Positions 49,401-52,965 of a stretch of 64,000 nucleotides of DNA are shown in pieces (the first letter of the stretch is position 1; every line of letters begins with the position of its first letter). The notes under the pieces are model-generated. The model was not told where the DNA came from. It saw only the letters and a list, made by a program, of their open reading frames with translations, and made no database searches. The translations under genes were made by a program, and so were the position numbers. The DNA comes from Fen-1058 sp964398185 (lineage in GTDB: Bacteria > Chloroflexota > Anaerolineae > Fen-1058). The DNA lies in NCBI GenBank assembly GCA_964398185.1, contig CAYNML010000024.1:7381-71380 (forward strand), in the 5' to 3' direction.

Positions 49401-51066
49401 CGACGGATCGAAGGGCCACGAGGGACCGGAGTCCAACGACAGCTGGCTGAACTGTACCATCAAGCGCGTGCTGTCTGATCCCGAATATGGCAGTCAGCTG
49501 GGCTGGAAGATCGTCGGCGGGTTGATCATCGCCACGGCCATCGTCGCCACGGGCGGCGCCGCCATCGTACCCATCATGCTGGGCGCGGCGATCGGCGCTG
49601 CGGTCAACTATGGCGCCCAGGTTTACGAGAACTACAAGCACAGCGACGAGAAGGACATCGGCGATATCCTGCGGGATAAGGACAAGCTCAAACAACTCTT
49701 CACCGAGAACATCGACAAGGACGCCATTCTGGATGCCGCCTTTGTCGGCGCAGTCGGCGCTGCGGCGGCGATGATCGTTACGCCATTGCTACCAACCGGC
49801 GGCGGCATTCTGGGCGAAGTGGGTCGCGAGCTCGTCTCGGGTGGCGTGTCGCAGATCACGACCAATCTCATCACGGGACAAGCATGGGATGCTGGCCTGA
49901 CGGATCCGCTCAACCTCGCGCTGAACATTGCGCCGATTGCGTTGACGCACGCCGGTGGTGCACTCTGGAGAAGTCTGCGCAATGCCGATAACAGTCTGCA
50001 AGGAGCCGACGACGCAGCGCGGAGTGCCAGGAACGCTGTCGAGAATGCGGATCCCACACCAGGCACGCCTCATGCGCCGGACGGGCCAGGCGTGGGCAAT
50101 TCCTTCGATGACGCGAATGGTCCGGCACCCAAAGGTGGTGACACGCCGGGTGATTCCGGAGATTTGCCGGGCGGACCACGGAAGACGGCAGAACAAGCAG
50201 GCAATGACACGACACCAGGATCAGATGGGCCAACATTCACTGACGACGATTGGGATATTTTAGCGAACTATGGCGATGCGGCTTATTTACTAGATATGAT
50301 GCCTGGTCGAGTGGTCTCATTGGATGAAGCCGTCGAACTGTCAGGCATACCGAAGAGCTATCTAGAAGGGACTTCTGAGTTCGCAGCTGCGAATAAGATC
50401 GACACAGCACTCCGATCGGGCAATTCGATGTTGGAAGTCCGTCGATTTGATACCTTGCCTAAAGATACCGGTGTTACAGTGTCACATCCAGTGACCGGAG
50501 AACCGCTGCATGTCTCTTCAACTGAAAAGATACGGTTCAAGACTAATACCAGCGGTATCGTAGAGGTTAAGCTGGATATTAACGGTCAGGAACAGGCGTT
50601 TGGCCTTGTGCAGGGCCCCGATGGCAAGTGGAATCTGGAGCCGATGAACCGTATAATTGATGCGAATGGAAAAATCCTTATACCACCTGAGCGCGGCATT
50701 CCTATGGGACCGGACGTCGACACCTACTTCTTCTTGAAGCAACAGGCTGACAATAGTTTTGTTAATCTAGGTGACGTGTGGCCAGATGATACACGTATCG
50801 AGTCATTGGTCAACAGTATGAGTGATGCCCGTCGGACACCTAAGGGGGTGGAAACGCACAGTGCCATCCAGCATGGCCCGGCGCAACCATATGCCAAGAC
50901 ACACGGACCACTGAATAAAGACATCACACCTAACCCGCTTATGGGAAATCTTGAAGGTTGGGGACCTGCCATCGTCGCGTTGGCTGATAGGCCTGGTATG
51001 TTCGTGTGGCTGGAGGAAAACCAGATACCAAACTGGTTCAGATATCGGGGAGTTCCGTTCCCTTAA
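28465..51066 (+). CDS. Giant secreted RHS/YD-repeat polymorphic toxin candidate (7533 residues)
   Basis: One uninterrupted 22.6-kb frame from a GTG with CGGAGG about 8 nt upstream. Approximate residues: signal peptide 1-32; LamG-like domain 66-239; alternating GWPLYA modules, GGLxxG modules and choice-of-anchor-J/MAM-like jelly rolls 267-1530; nidogen-like domain about 1540-1770; Ig-like domains to 2155; Gly-rich blocks 2155-3060; BIG1-like, DUF11-like and CARDB-like domains 3070-3800; Pro-rich linker about 4060; DUF6531-like RHS entry near 4412; YD repeats 4540-6130; PKD 6130-6210; two jelly rolls 6215-6520; YLPLV motif and hydrophobic helices 6525-6591; second RHS stretch with the associated core ending DPSGLY at 6885-6890; hydrophobic pre-toxin region 7010-7112; Pro/Gly linker; tip 7262-7533. 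RHS proteins enclose a C-terminal toxin in a YD-repeat shell. The tip family is not recognised. A candidate immunity gene follows by 21 bp. Confidence 0.88.
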   Translation: MKRTFIQTCLISCLSLAGVWFLIMTPGALSASANQALAPQPRRAAAPLVVPVLYTYTTGGPYSPDDQTLLLLHFDGDVSGAQGEVGVENGATFTTAGQYGDGVIIDDADTLTYTIEDNLDRTRGAIEFWIRPAWNGNDGQSYTFFEAGSGDWFNRLRIMKDGANNLRFMVWNGHLETGVGYNIEHWVAGEWHHVAVAWEGTDIVLFTDGERRQSLGAAYLPDDLAGAIYIGSNQAQTEQAQATLDELRISSAPRVGLDWPPAAPRMHVLSGVVRDAATGWPLYASLTLNGLGYTRTTFWNDPVTGYYSVTLPEGRDYTLAATAWITGYQPTVQFVEELIADRVQDAALAADPGLCTAPGYVLTDTLHFADFETGSDGYFTRTISANSWAWGEPAATPGPGSAHSGSQVWATNLTGNYNDWEYGVLTAPEIDLSSYAGEDLTLSWWQWLFTEPNYDLARVDVSNDGGNTWTTAYGPVMGETSSSWTPITVTLDSSYAVENFRLRFWLSADDTIQFPGWYIDDIQLRTVSDPETLIYAESFESDPGGYTPDISGVTSWQRGEPATGPGAAHSGQYVWATNPAGDYLASEDGLLVSPPINLGSYSGQRPVLRWWQWLATEADHDYVSVDVSSSGGQGWGRIYGEVSGNLDTTGWREQRVALNTWDAVNDFRLRFRLRSDHTNEYPGWYIDDVMISACQPQAGGLVVGNVYDAHTGQAVSGAVVTNTHGQSFTATATLDPAVPDAFYTLFAPAGLQQFQAQGDSATYQAPDARTVNVVNGGVVQQDFTLVPYLFEIDGYVRDDLTGWPLYAQIDIGSDAGPVTTTWTNPFDGYYAVELYPNVTYTFTISAWVMGYQPLTTTLGPLTASGSESFYLNADLAACTAPGYFDTGDCEPQIGGFLIGQTYHAATGEPLPNVIVANSQGNVFTSAPTADPDLEDAFYVLFAPAGLQTFTATHPAYGLSDVTYRYIYNASVHWGGFYLSGQQVISGFVTDAMAGWPLYASVSISSTVDQQTIWTDPVTGFYSVTLDAGVTYTLQAEAWSAGYLPVTRSVFLLPAGHTENFALHADLDTCSAPGYTPTDGCHVQAGGLIVGAVTDARNSQPLPGAVIRGEAGYTTTAALTPGDNIDGAFYALFSPVGTQSFTATYANGYTMSAAHTATIILSSTVRRDFDLVLETQVVSGTVTDAVTGWPLYAHLQINSPDGARTVWTDPTTGAYSVTLARAVSHTFTLSAWVNGYMPRTYNSSVLTSDLTVPLTLTTDLTACVAPGYQGNFYFEGFEVDNGGYTVLPATKTSWQWGVPYNGFGAGVAHSGSHVWATELDNFFDFYEDGYLVSPNIDLSLHAGQPITVTWWHWLQTGNSGDLVSAQVSNNGGSTWTTVYGETSVASPYSWAQQQVNLSASYAVSNFRLRFRFRTDGVNNAAGWYIDDIAIYGTAPRTCVPQAGGLIVGNAYDANTGAPLNNSRVTPANGDSALTRATADPAIDDALYILFAPVGTQPLTVTRSNYATQIATPTMTANAVITQHFNLPAGRAVRTPATLSVTQELGVAAAAALLVTNTGSAPLNFSVLEYLNPTPAATGAQGYSWYTTTYQWIDATAGMTLSLSGEDEANLDLPFNFPFFYAATNRIRIGNNGAAVFFQPEGEIAAANAALNSLATNYFLAPFWDDLGSNTAGRLYWLTGGTAPNRYVVIEWYNRPHALGGGGVTFEMVLYENGNLLFQYQDVDFGHATYNNGASATVGIRGGGTPEILQYSYNTSSLANGLAICYRRANQLPCAPIDAAWLAATPVSAPLAISGTQPIALLIDAAPLTATGSYTAWLRFDHNTPYAIDDVRVNLQVLSRSLQLEPVTTTVYADPGTVATHTLRVRNVGAISKTFELTATGGSWAIQFPSQTTLLPGSSSDLIVGVTVPPAAPLYITDVVTLSARSLDGASRSMTAPLTTIRAVHSATVQSPATAQFGWPGSVVSYSLNIRNTGNVTEVFTLTPAGQVWTTTLTPASEMLPPGAQSTVLATVEIPVDALGGPTAVATVTTAYLSGMTPIALNTTVLSTTAIHHQPVLEPPAQMKENPAGSVWSITYTLSLSNAGNQTDTFALTTASDWAVDAPTMLGPLAPLSATNFSVTVTVPMTAPHGTSHTAIVTATSQGDSSRSDAAELIGVAHTDWIITNTLLLPAGSYHFNTLTVMPGGDLRLQSNPTSGAGVTITAQNVTIHPGGSITANGLGYPSQQGPGAGNSAGWTHGPGGGAYGGWAGSGNAAAGGSPYGSVKNPHQAGSGGGAGNGLAGGAGGGAIHLIVGEALVISGTLSANGNSGSSSTFDASGGGSGGSLWIEANTLRGDGLLRANGGNGGATGSYARAGGGSGGRIAVHYQTSTFNGSYQALGGSSSSQYGGPGTVYLHGSSGNGQLQIDNGGVNSLSAGLLPDAYEFERIIQTRFGHGRVLSTTSVVTISNETLQGDGTSTLTSEGVIVAPTEFSISGTLLAVQGDLRGVQAITTTGSGGLELYAHTPWRTGEYTFTNMSVGAGTVLRLVSADNGNANYSDDYGVTLYAAHVSIAHGGQVTADARGYAQASGPGAGSSAAWTHGPGGGAYGGWAGNGNTAPGGSPYGGVLQPARLGSGGGSGNGTAGGAGGGAIHLSISDTLIVNGTLAADGGAGATSTFDAGGGGSGGSLWIEAGRVQGQGIIRANGGSGGATGSYARAGGGSGGRIGLYYQTSIFTGSLQARGGASAAQYGGPGTIYLKGPTGAGVLQVDNAGTNGQSAALLPGAYQFDQVQLTNYGHLTVQGDLTLTANVLQGHSNSRLTVTGTLTATEASTFQNAAIVVPGLLVVSDTLRVYTTTVDVPGQLIGASDLLIDQRGRVLLYAQSYPSGTLALDAVDVSSGTLTLIAHDNGNTTYTDDTGFTLAARTISVGVNSLIEANGQGYGTQRGPGAHHNGSSHGGYGGGAAPTYGLVYSPTMLGSSGDNGRGGGALHAIVTETLTLNGQLQANGLADGSGGSIWIETPVLTGTASGRVQANGGSEAGGGGRIALYATDFNGFAGSLAASFGGGVCPLNPVTYCDGTIYLNSVDPFASTVEAQPTSVVANGVGASIITVTLKNVTGYPVANQAVQLLVLPAAGTQIGGQPATGSYLTIGTSNLSGTVTTTLTATTAGLRGIGARAANGATIYQTALVTFTNGTVSPAQSRIDLIGNATAAADGSAAVNVRITARDAFSNPVSGAIVILTSTAPINLNHPVAPTDLNGQTTGSVTSTVSGPAVVGAIIDGVLISNTITANFIGADLAVTKVGPAEATPGFTVTYELNVSNQGQLAATNVVLTDTLSPYLSFITQTSPYSFTQLGHAVIWQVGVLSPGQQSALQLQALVITSTPHYTPVANLAAVHTATTEHNLANNTAQTTASTIPPTPRLTVSPAAPTLIVDRGSTTTLTVTIRNAGTAPLTNVVVNPPPHINWVTVADGVVGDMPPGQVITVVLQADATALPPAGYYRDFVRVTSDNGGQRPIALTVLVSEASREVVITVVNNGAQRVPHAAALIDRPILVVTEGVSGVEHEYQRTAANETGVFTLTQQQAGSFDYTLTAPGHQTANGSVTVVEGSGPQQVTLIMTATPSVIFTPAEPQLNVAPGEAAQLEVRAQNAGVLPLTNVVLTSTGSITWTYLGQAGDAVSLAPGQSFTLTINATPPEDATPAIYQDVIGLSADGGFTRLLPYAVRVSHSAVRALEVTVVDVEGNPVRQADVQLVAQQSTLIISGANTSTQRESYLGLTDNNGQHVFPNLPLGDYHYDVGVQGYQAATGALEVIAGTGVQTHTIHVPQPALSINWSVEPTPFEDVYTATLSLVFDPNIVKPNLGCAPLEACFSHTNNILEIHNFYPVTITNAEIEITFDCEVFYNPILGDIPPNATVPVTLTFGTGCCTGTVPCSEPAKRHAGQVHLTGEYNHLMRASMYNISAVQPPSQMTPGSLYTVPLHLVNEGFPADGNLLGDPLPIENIHLNQPPVLTFITVSPTHISSLAVGAEADIELQVEVPQWLPQGVYADAIVITSTDGISTVLEILAEMSADGLTIETQFVTPLRPGEEPPGGGHPGGGQPLVPPWWQPPQYPEENEPIEMTFNFSRVCCRDCPKDPVYTWGRVGGTLVVQAYGGGWHYTPHFKGGLVYLEIVQRISLEREAFTAKMMLSHAGGLPVEDINVDILVTDDDGLSWIVEPGQGVGGFLITPTIPTTLTNMVSGTQQAAMWTLVPDGLNITEPQGRKFYVQAFMSYKVNGVTYNFETQRETITVMPQPFVLIDYFIPRYVWANEPFKIWIMATNLGWGAAKNLKVDSAQPRIVRNDSGLPINFEIISDLLVNFGTLAPGQTETRFWSVVANHDGTFIDFKVACTHANYRGLPLSDLIWCNPRGNYLENPPPNWAKEDQCLVSNTQGYSEDPVSTLSGNFTYNTTDVSIPTWGDPLMLERSYNALDVGDGPFGPGWTHNYNSSLTYRSFMPISGGAPVTTPLNTMQMKAPRGSLLFFKLNPDDSFTAMPGVKGTLTRTLGTYTVTLPDQRKFVYNADQWLTQQIDPNGNALTLTYDGQERLTHITDPAGRSLSFVYDDNDHIVQMTDPLNRVTQYGYDAAGYLTTVTDTLGLVTRMTYVSSYGMRRLQNIIDPNGHLVVTNHYDTRGRVVRQLDGAGHETRFTYGNQVTTMIGPRGDATQDYYDNEGRLIKRVDALGYTELYEYDSNNNRTAYTDKNGRRSQFVWDGPGCNMSAVIDPAGNTTQFTYDERNRPTSQIDALGHTLRFTYGPYLDPIAVTDPLSRTTVRAYGGHGELLSETDAANRSTAYGYDLYGNQTVITNPLGYARRMDYDAGGRVLHTTDELGRVTTLVYDAADRLLQATGPTGLSVFYEYDGVGQQTVVTDTLGRVTRFGYDVLNRPVTITASYQDGVFDPARPDEDLITLKRFDAAGNLIAETDELGRVTRYGYDLLNRLITTTNPLGYTQIYTYDGVGNRLAATDAAGHTTHYGYDLLNRKIAITDTQGHVTRYAYDQLGNLITTTNALSQTTVTWYDALKRPLTVTLNYVDGVYDPARPAEDVTTVQRYDLAGDLVEQIDALGRVTRLTYDALGQVLTATDPLSHTVSKTYDAIGNLLTSTDANGHVTQYAYDALDRVSTLTDALSGTVRYGYDAAGHVISTTDELGRTTLTQYDAVYRPVTTTYNFVDGVFDPARPDEDVITVKRYDAAGNVVAAIDPLGYVTHYAYDARDLVITTTNALSGTSRFTYDRVGNRLTDSDAAGHVITYGYDSLYHVVAITDHLGYATTFGFDALGNRTIVTDALGRVKRIEFDRLNRPVTTTFNYHDGVFDPAQPDRDVATITRYDGAGNVVAEIDPLGYETHYAYDALNRLITTTNPLSGTIVRGYDAVGNQIVVTNANGFAAHFTYDALRRNTQIVNALGEVTTFAYDAAGNQITITDALSRTTHYAYDGLDRPITVTNPLTGTTVYVWDAASNQLAVIDAAGRITRSGYDALQRLIALTDTLGNVTRFGYDAVGNQTVITDANGHVTSFGYDELNRQVVITDPLNGTTTFGYDAVGNSVLTIDPEGRATAFGYDELDRNVVITDALGSVAYHVYDARGSELQQIDPEGHITRTDYDALGRVVTVTDALSGTTAFTYDPLGNVIRQIDAAGRVSTITYDALNRPLTVTDPLTGTTLYRYDAVGNLITTSDAEGRSRWMEYDALNRPIKLTDPLSGTTTFGYDAVGNLLRTTDAEGHTTHTAYDGLNRPIVITDALQHSTRTTYDPVGNRLSLVDARGHTTTFAYDALDRLVQTTDPVSGTTAFGYDRVGNQTVITDATGRAVHLTYDAVYRLSAQRDALGHTTRYAYDRIGNTVLITDAAGIVVRHEYDALSRLAAVIENYRPALPASADTNVRTAYGYDRVGNRTVVTDANGHATRYTYDALDRQTDIVDPLNHAYHFTYDQVDNLIARRDPNGQTITVTYDALNRPIVLRYPDQLVALAYNRVGSRVAMTDSLGATHYHYDALQRLTATLDQNGRAVTHAYDAVSNRVGLGYPGGQVVTYTYDLADHMIGVTDWDNQTAAYQYDAAGRPLTATLPNGVLSVFTYDAAGRLIQIEHRTTDRVLARYEYELDALGYRVAVTETVNPPQPPRAGFYALPLAGVTPLTVTFANTSTGSITTQTWNFGDGFTSTLANPVHRYDVAGTYTVTLSVSGAGGSDVITRPAYINVFSSTTGPVLFFDDAESGSSKWIAEGSWAVSNEAAHSGTFAFSDSPGGSYAHESNASLTSAYAIALAHEAPARLEFWDPIELGAGDHALVEVSTDNGQNWTPLIDRVAVSNVSWTRHTADLSAYQGQSIRLRFRLDARQDPAVGDGWHIDDVLITTAPEPIYALPFNDPAETLTNWIAEGSWGLSTAQPYTGAAAFADSPIGSYGAQSSAALELNGPLNLAGATTPQLTFVDQIDLAAGDAAFVEVSTNNGQTWTAVFTHTSGTQASWTPRTIDLRSYGGQLIRLRFRLASAADLQVADGWRIDAISITNTAPSYHIYLPLVQRTAAAASAAPQPASRAPVAPFDPATLLLAPAALAAVIGRRSRRWAGFIGLLALILVAVGLSSSLASATPLALPGRSSAVSRSDVPTNAQPQASYTRVTRYTYDGLHRLIGATDSMGGVYTYTYDAVGNRLSANEAGVSTVYTYDAANQLTSVNGVPYTWDANGNLLNDGRRTFTYDAGNRLTQVITGALTIGQRYSGDGVRKEQLINGVPIRYTLDEATELPNVLEEQGTQGDVQYLYGLGQLAVHTAAGWVYQLGDGLGSVRQQVDAAGEVATTRQYAPFGQIEAQAGAGQGSFGYAGEQLDTASGLIFLRARYYDPATGRFITRDPYPAQAAVPGTLHRYAYVGNDPINQIDPSGLYSQLTRSSGYSDGRLHRASSRSSGVRGGLYARTRGIYAGMYSQAYGIGDSMSISAGGRTYRPPSAGRPYNQRQVAEDRGRAIDQMNQEARDGSKGHEGPESNDSWLNCTIKRVLSDPEYGSQLGWKIVGGLIIATAIVATGGAAIVPIMLGAAIGAAVNYGAQVYENYKHSDEKDIGDILRDKDKLKQLFTENIDKDAILDAAFVGAVGAAAAMIVTPLLPTGGGILGEVGRELVSGGVSQITTNLITGQAWDAGLTDPLNLALNIAPIALTHAGGALWRSLRNADNSLQGADDAARSARNAVENADPTPGTPHAPDGPGVGNSFDDANGPAPKGGDTPGDSGDLPGGPRKTAEQAGNDTTPGSDGPTFTDDDWDILANYGDAAYLLDMMPGRVVSLDEAVELSGIPKSYLEGTSEFAAANKIDTALRSGNSMLEVRRFDTLPKDTGVTVSHPVTGEPLHVSSTEKIRFKTNTSGIVEVKLDINGQEQAFGLVQGPDGKWNLEPMNRIIDANGKILIPPERGIPMGPDVDTYFFLKQQADNSFVNLGDVWPDDTRIESLVNSMSDARRTPKGVETHSAIQHGPAQPYAKTHGPLNKDITPNPLMGNLEGWGPAIVALADRPGMFVWLEENQIPNWFRYRGVPFP
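29263..33055 (+). repeat. Alternating adhesive modules in the giant protein
   Basis: Four copies of a carboxypeptidase-regulatory-like module with the motif GWPLYA (near 29263, 30832, 31410, 31990), four of a second module starting GGL/F-xxG-xxxxA and containing A/GxFYxLFAPxG (near 30559, 31138, 31720, 32789), and three choice-of-anchor-J jelly rolls (near 29564, 30070, 32280), each ending GWYIDDI or GWYIDDV. Confidence 0.8.
34930..37660 (+). repeat. Three glycine-rich blocks in the giant protein
   Basis: Blocks near 34970-35700, 36000-36740 and 37080-37650 share GPGGGAYGGWAG, GGGSGGSLWIEA and AGGGSGGRI. The first two are near-copies about 1 kb apart; the third is shorter. They read as beta-solenoid-like secreted modules. 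Confidence 0.75.
42090..46855 (+). repeat. YD-repeat array of the RHS shell
   Basis: About 75 units of roughly 21 codons following YDAxGNxxxxTDxxGxxTxxx. The array begins after the DUF6531-like entry domain and ends at the PKD domain. Confidence 0.9.
43198..44850 (+). repeat. Four-copy 414-bp super-repeat inside the YD array
   Basis: The non-YD insert DGVFDPARPDED recurs with its second codon at 43201, 43615, 44029 and 44443, exactly 414 bp (138 codons) apart three times. Each super-unit carries the insert plus a run of YD repeats. Confidence 0.85.
48037..48265 (+). other. Internal YLPLV motif and hydrophobic segment splitting the RHS region
   Basis: IYLPLVQR at residues 6525-6532 is followed by an Ala/Pro linker and two hydrophobic stretches (6555-6568 and 6573-6591) separated by GRRSRRW. 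YLPLV-type motifs usually lie near the C-terminus of secreted proteins of this kind of organism; here RHS sequence resumes after it. Confidence 0.6.
50250..51066 (+). other. C-terminal tip of the giant RHS protein: candidate toxin domain, unknown family
   Basis: About 272 codons after a Pro/Gly-rich linker. It is visibly more AT-rich than the upstream gene and has only two GATC sites in 817 bp. His-containing motifs such as VSHPVTGEPLHV and ETHSAIQHGPAQPYAKTH are possible active-site candidates. No known toxin family was recognised. Confidence 0.5.
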
Positions 51067-51087
51067 CGGTCAAACTGGAGAAGTGAT

Positions 51088-52008
51088 ATGCAACTACGCT
51101 TTCAAGGTCTCAAACCGGGCGAAGAGCCGATTAAGACTGTGGCAGAATATACGGCAGCGCGTCAACTAGTGGACGAACTCGAGCAGCAGGTTCAGACCTC
51201 GCTTCGTGAGATCAAACAACAGCGTGAGCGAGGTTCACCGCCCGGCGCGCAACGTCTGGCTGAACTGGATCGCCTCTCGACACAAGCTGATCAGACACGC
51301 TATGCTTTCTTCAGACGGCAGCCTTACGTCCTCGTGGCTCGTTGTCCATACTGCCAGACACCAGTGTGGATGAAGGTCGGCCTGTTCAGCCTGCGTGACA
51401 ACTTCTGGCAGCATCCTTCGGGCAATGGACGTGATGGCATCCTGGATAGTGCGCGATGTGCTCATCTCTTCTGTGTCGATGGGGCCTTGAACCTGCAGGG
51501 AAGCTCGGCCGTTGGCGATCTGGCAGCCATAAAACCCGACGAAGCGGTGATCTCCATACAACTGGCTGCCGAAGTGCCATTTGTAAAGCCGCGCGTTCTC
51601 ACTCTACCCACCATGCTGGGTGTCGTGCATCGTTTCACTGTAGCGGATCAGTTCACGGCTTATCCACTCACCTATTTTGCTGAGAACTTGCCAGATCAGA
51701 TGGAGTTTTGCCTGGGCTGGGCCAAAACCGAATACTGGGATCGTCTGCGCCCCAGCGGCCATATGCTGATTGGCACGCGCAGCGATCGACAGGAGTATGA
51801 TCTGGAGCGTTGGATCAGTCAGGGGAAGCTGCGCTGGCTGGACCCTGATGATCAAGCGCACCCGTTAGCGCCGCCTATGGCACAGAACTTCCCGTATCGC
51901 AATGTGGCTGGCAGACGGCATCCCTATCGTCTTGATAAAGGTGTCGTGATTGATCTACCAGATCCAGTGGAAAGCAATCCCGTTATTCACATTGAGGATG
52001 CGTTCTAG
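51088..52008 (+). CDS. Candidate immunity protein for the RHS tip, with zinc-ribbon-like Cys pairs
   Basis: 306 residues, starting 21 bp after the giant gene on the same strand, the usual place for a cognate immunity gene. The N-terminal third is charged and helical; the middle has CPYC (about 87-90) and CAHLFC (about 128-133), which could hold one zinc. The rest is unrecognised alpha/beta sequence. No signal peptide, so cytoplasmic, as expected for protection against self-intoxication. Its base composition resembles the toxin tip. At 306 residues it is large for an immunity protein; other roles such as a chaperone or adaptor are possible. Confidence 0.6.
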   Translation: MQLRFQGLKPGEEPIKTVAEYTAARQLVDELEQQVQTSLREIKQQRERGSPPGAQRLAELDRLSTQADQTRYAFFRRQPYVLVARCPYCQTPVWMKVGLFSLRDNFWQHPSGNGRDGILDSARCAHLFCVDGALNLQGSSAVGDLAAIKPDEAVISIQLAAEVPFVKPRVLTLPTMLGVVHRFTVADQFTAYPLTYFAENLPDQMEFCLGWAKTEYWDRLRPSGHMLIGTRSDRQEYDLERWISQGKLRWLDPDDQAHPLAPPMAQNFPYRNVAGRRHPYRLDKGVVIDLPDPVESNPVIHIEDAF

Positions 52009-52062
52009 GACCCCCAAGTGCATTGGGGTAACAAACGCGTCGGATGATCTAACCCTACACCC

Positions 52063-52098
52063 CCGCGCGCTGCCCGGATCGATCCGGGCAGCGCGCGG
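52063..52098. terminator. 36-bp perfect palindrome
   Basis: Two 18-bp arms with no spacer, from CCGCGCGCTGCCCGGATC to its exact complement. It lies 55 bp after the candidate immunity gene and exactly where the recQ homology ends. It could terminate both converging transcripts, though there is no T-run, or mark a recombination junction. Confidence 0.5.
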
Positions 52099-52290
52099 CG
52101 TTTCAGCAGTAACGCCGGGCAGTTGCAGCGCAGCCAGGTGAAAGATCAATGATTTACCCGAGCCGGGGGGCATGTCGACGAGCGTGTGTTGACCGCGCAG
52201 CACCTGCTGAATCGCTTCCGCCTGACCGGAGCGAAACGCGGGAAAGTTGAAGTGCACATGCAGCGCGGCCTGAAGACCAACTTCAGACAT
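52099..52290 (-). pseudogene. N-terminal fragment of a RecQ-type helicase
   Basis: From the ATG at 52290 the translation reads FNFPAFRSGQAEAIQQVL (motif 0) and MPPGSGKSLIFHLAAL (Walker A), then LQLPGVT, where RecQ would continue with VSPLIALM. Homology stops there, at the 36-bp palindrome; the frame then runs on with unrelated residues to 51955. Only about 60 of more than 500 residues remain, so it cannot be a helicase. It lies 13 bp after the gene at 52304 and was probably its operon partner before the toxin-immunity module or a deletion removed the rest. Confidence 0.75.
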
Positions 52291-52303
52291 GCTTTGTTCC
52301 CGG

Positions 52304-52933
52304 TTAGTTCAGCCGATCGACCAGCTGCTCTTCGTCGGGCGGCTCCACTTCATCTCCGGCGGTGGCATAGCGCACGAGACGCGCGAGCAGTTCGGGGTTG
52401 TTGAGCGCGTCGTCGATCAGTTGGCGCATCTTGATCAATGCGTCCAAATCGCCGGTGTCGTAGTAACCGCTCTCGTCGTTGACGCGCAGATTTTCGCGGC
52501 CAAATTCGTCTTGCAGACGGTGCAGCACTTCACACACGGCCACGTGGGTTTCGACCGGCGCGTACTGCGTCTTGATGAACAGATGGTATGACAGGCTGTG
52601 GCCGCCCGGCACATCCATCAGCATCATCAAGCGCCCGGTCTGCGGATCGAACATCATGACCAGCGATTCGCTCTCCGGGTGCGGCTGGATGATGAGGCCG
52701 CGCCAGCGCGTATCCATTTCCACGTAGTGCGTATCCACCACGCTATCTTCCACGCCGGGCAGGTCCGATGGAACCGATCGGGCGGAGTAGGTCTCAAAGG
52801 TGCCGCGCGCCGAGAAATCGTGCGCGCGATACGGCCACCCGCGCTGCTCGCACTCCGCGCGCAGCATCGCCAGCGCCGCGTCCAACTGCGCCGCATCGTC
52901 CAGTCCGCCGCGATAGTGAATGGTGACGCCCAT
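52304..52933 (-). CDS. Conserved hypothetical protein
   Basis: 209 residues from the ATG at 52933, chosen because AAGGAG sits 5 nt before it; an ATG one codon upstream and a farther start at 52975 are less well spaced. No domain is recognised. The protein begins MGVTIHYRGGLDD, has alternating beta-rich segments (RWRGLIIQPHPESESLVMMFD, MDVPGGHSLSYHLFIKTQYAP) and an acidic C-terminal helix. No signal peptide. It lies between the 197-residue hypothetical gene and the recQ fragment on the same strand. Confidence 0.75.
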   Translation of the reverse strand: MGVTIHYRGGLDDAAQLDAALAMLRAECEQRGWPYRAHDFSARGTFETYSARSVPSDLPGVEDSVVDTHYVEMDTRWRGLIIQPHPESESLVMMFDPQTGRLMMLMDVPGGHSLSYHLFIKTQYAPVETHVAVCEVLHRLQDEFGRENLRVNDESGYYDTGDLDALIKMRQLIDDALNNPELLARLVRYATAGDEVEPPDEEQLVDRLN

Positions 52934-52965
52934 CATTGCTCCTTGTGTTGTAAGAATGGATTTGT

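Noticed and set aside
52009..52062. Integrase or transposase near the toxin module
   Set aside because: No recombinase motifs occur in the window; any mobility claim rests only on composition and junction features.
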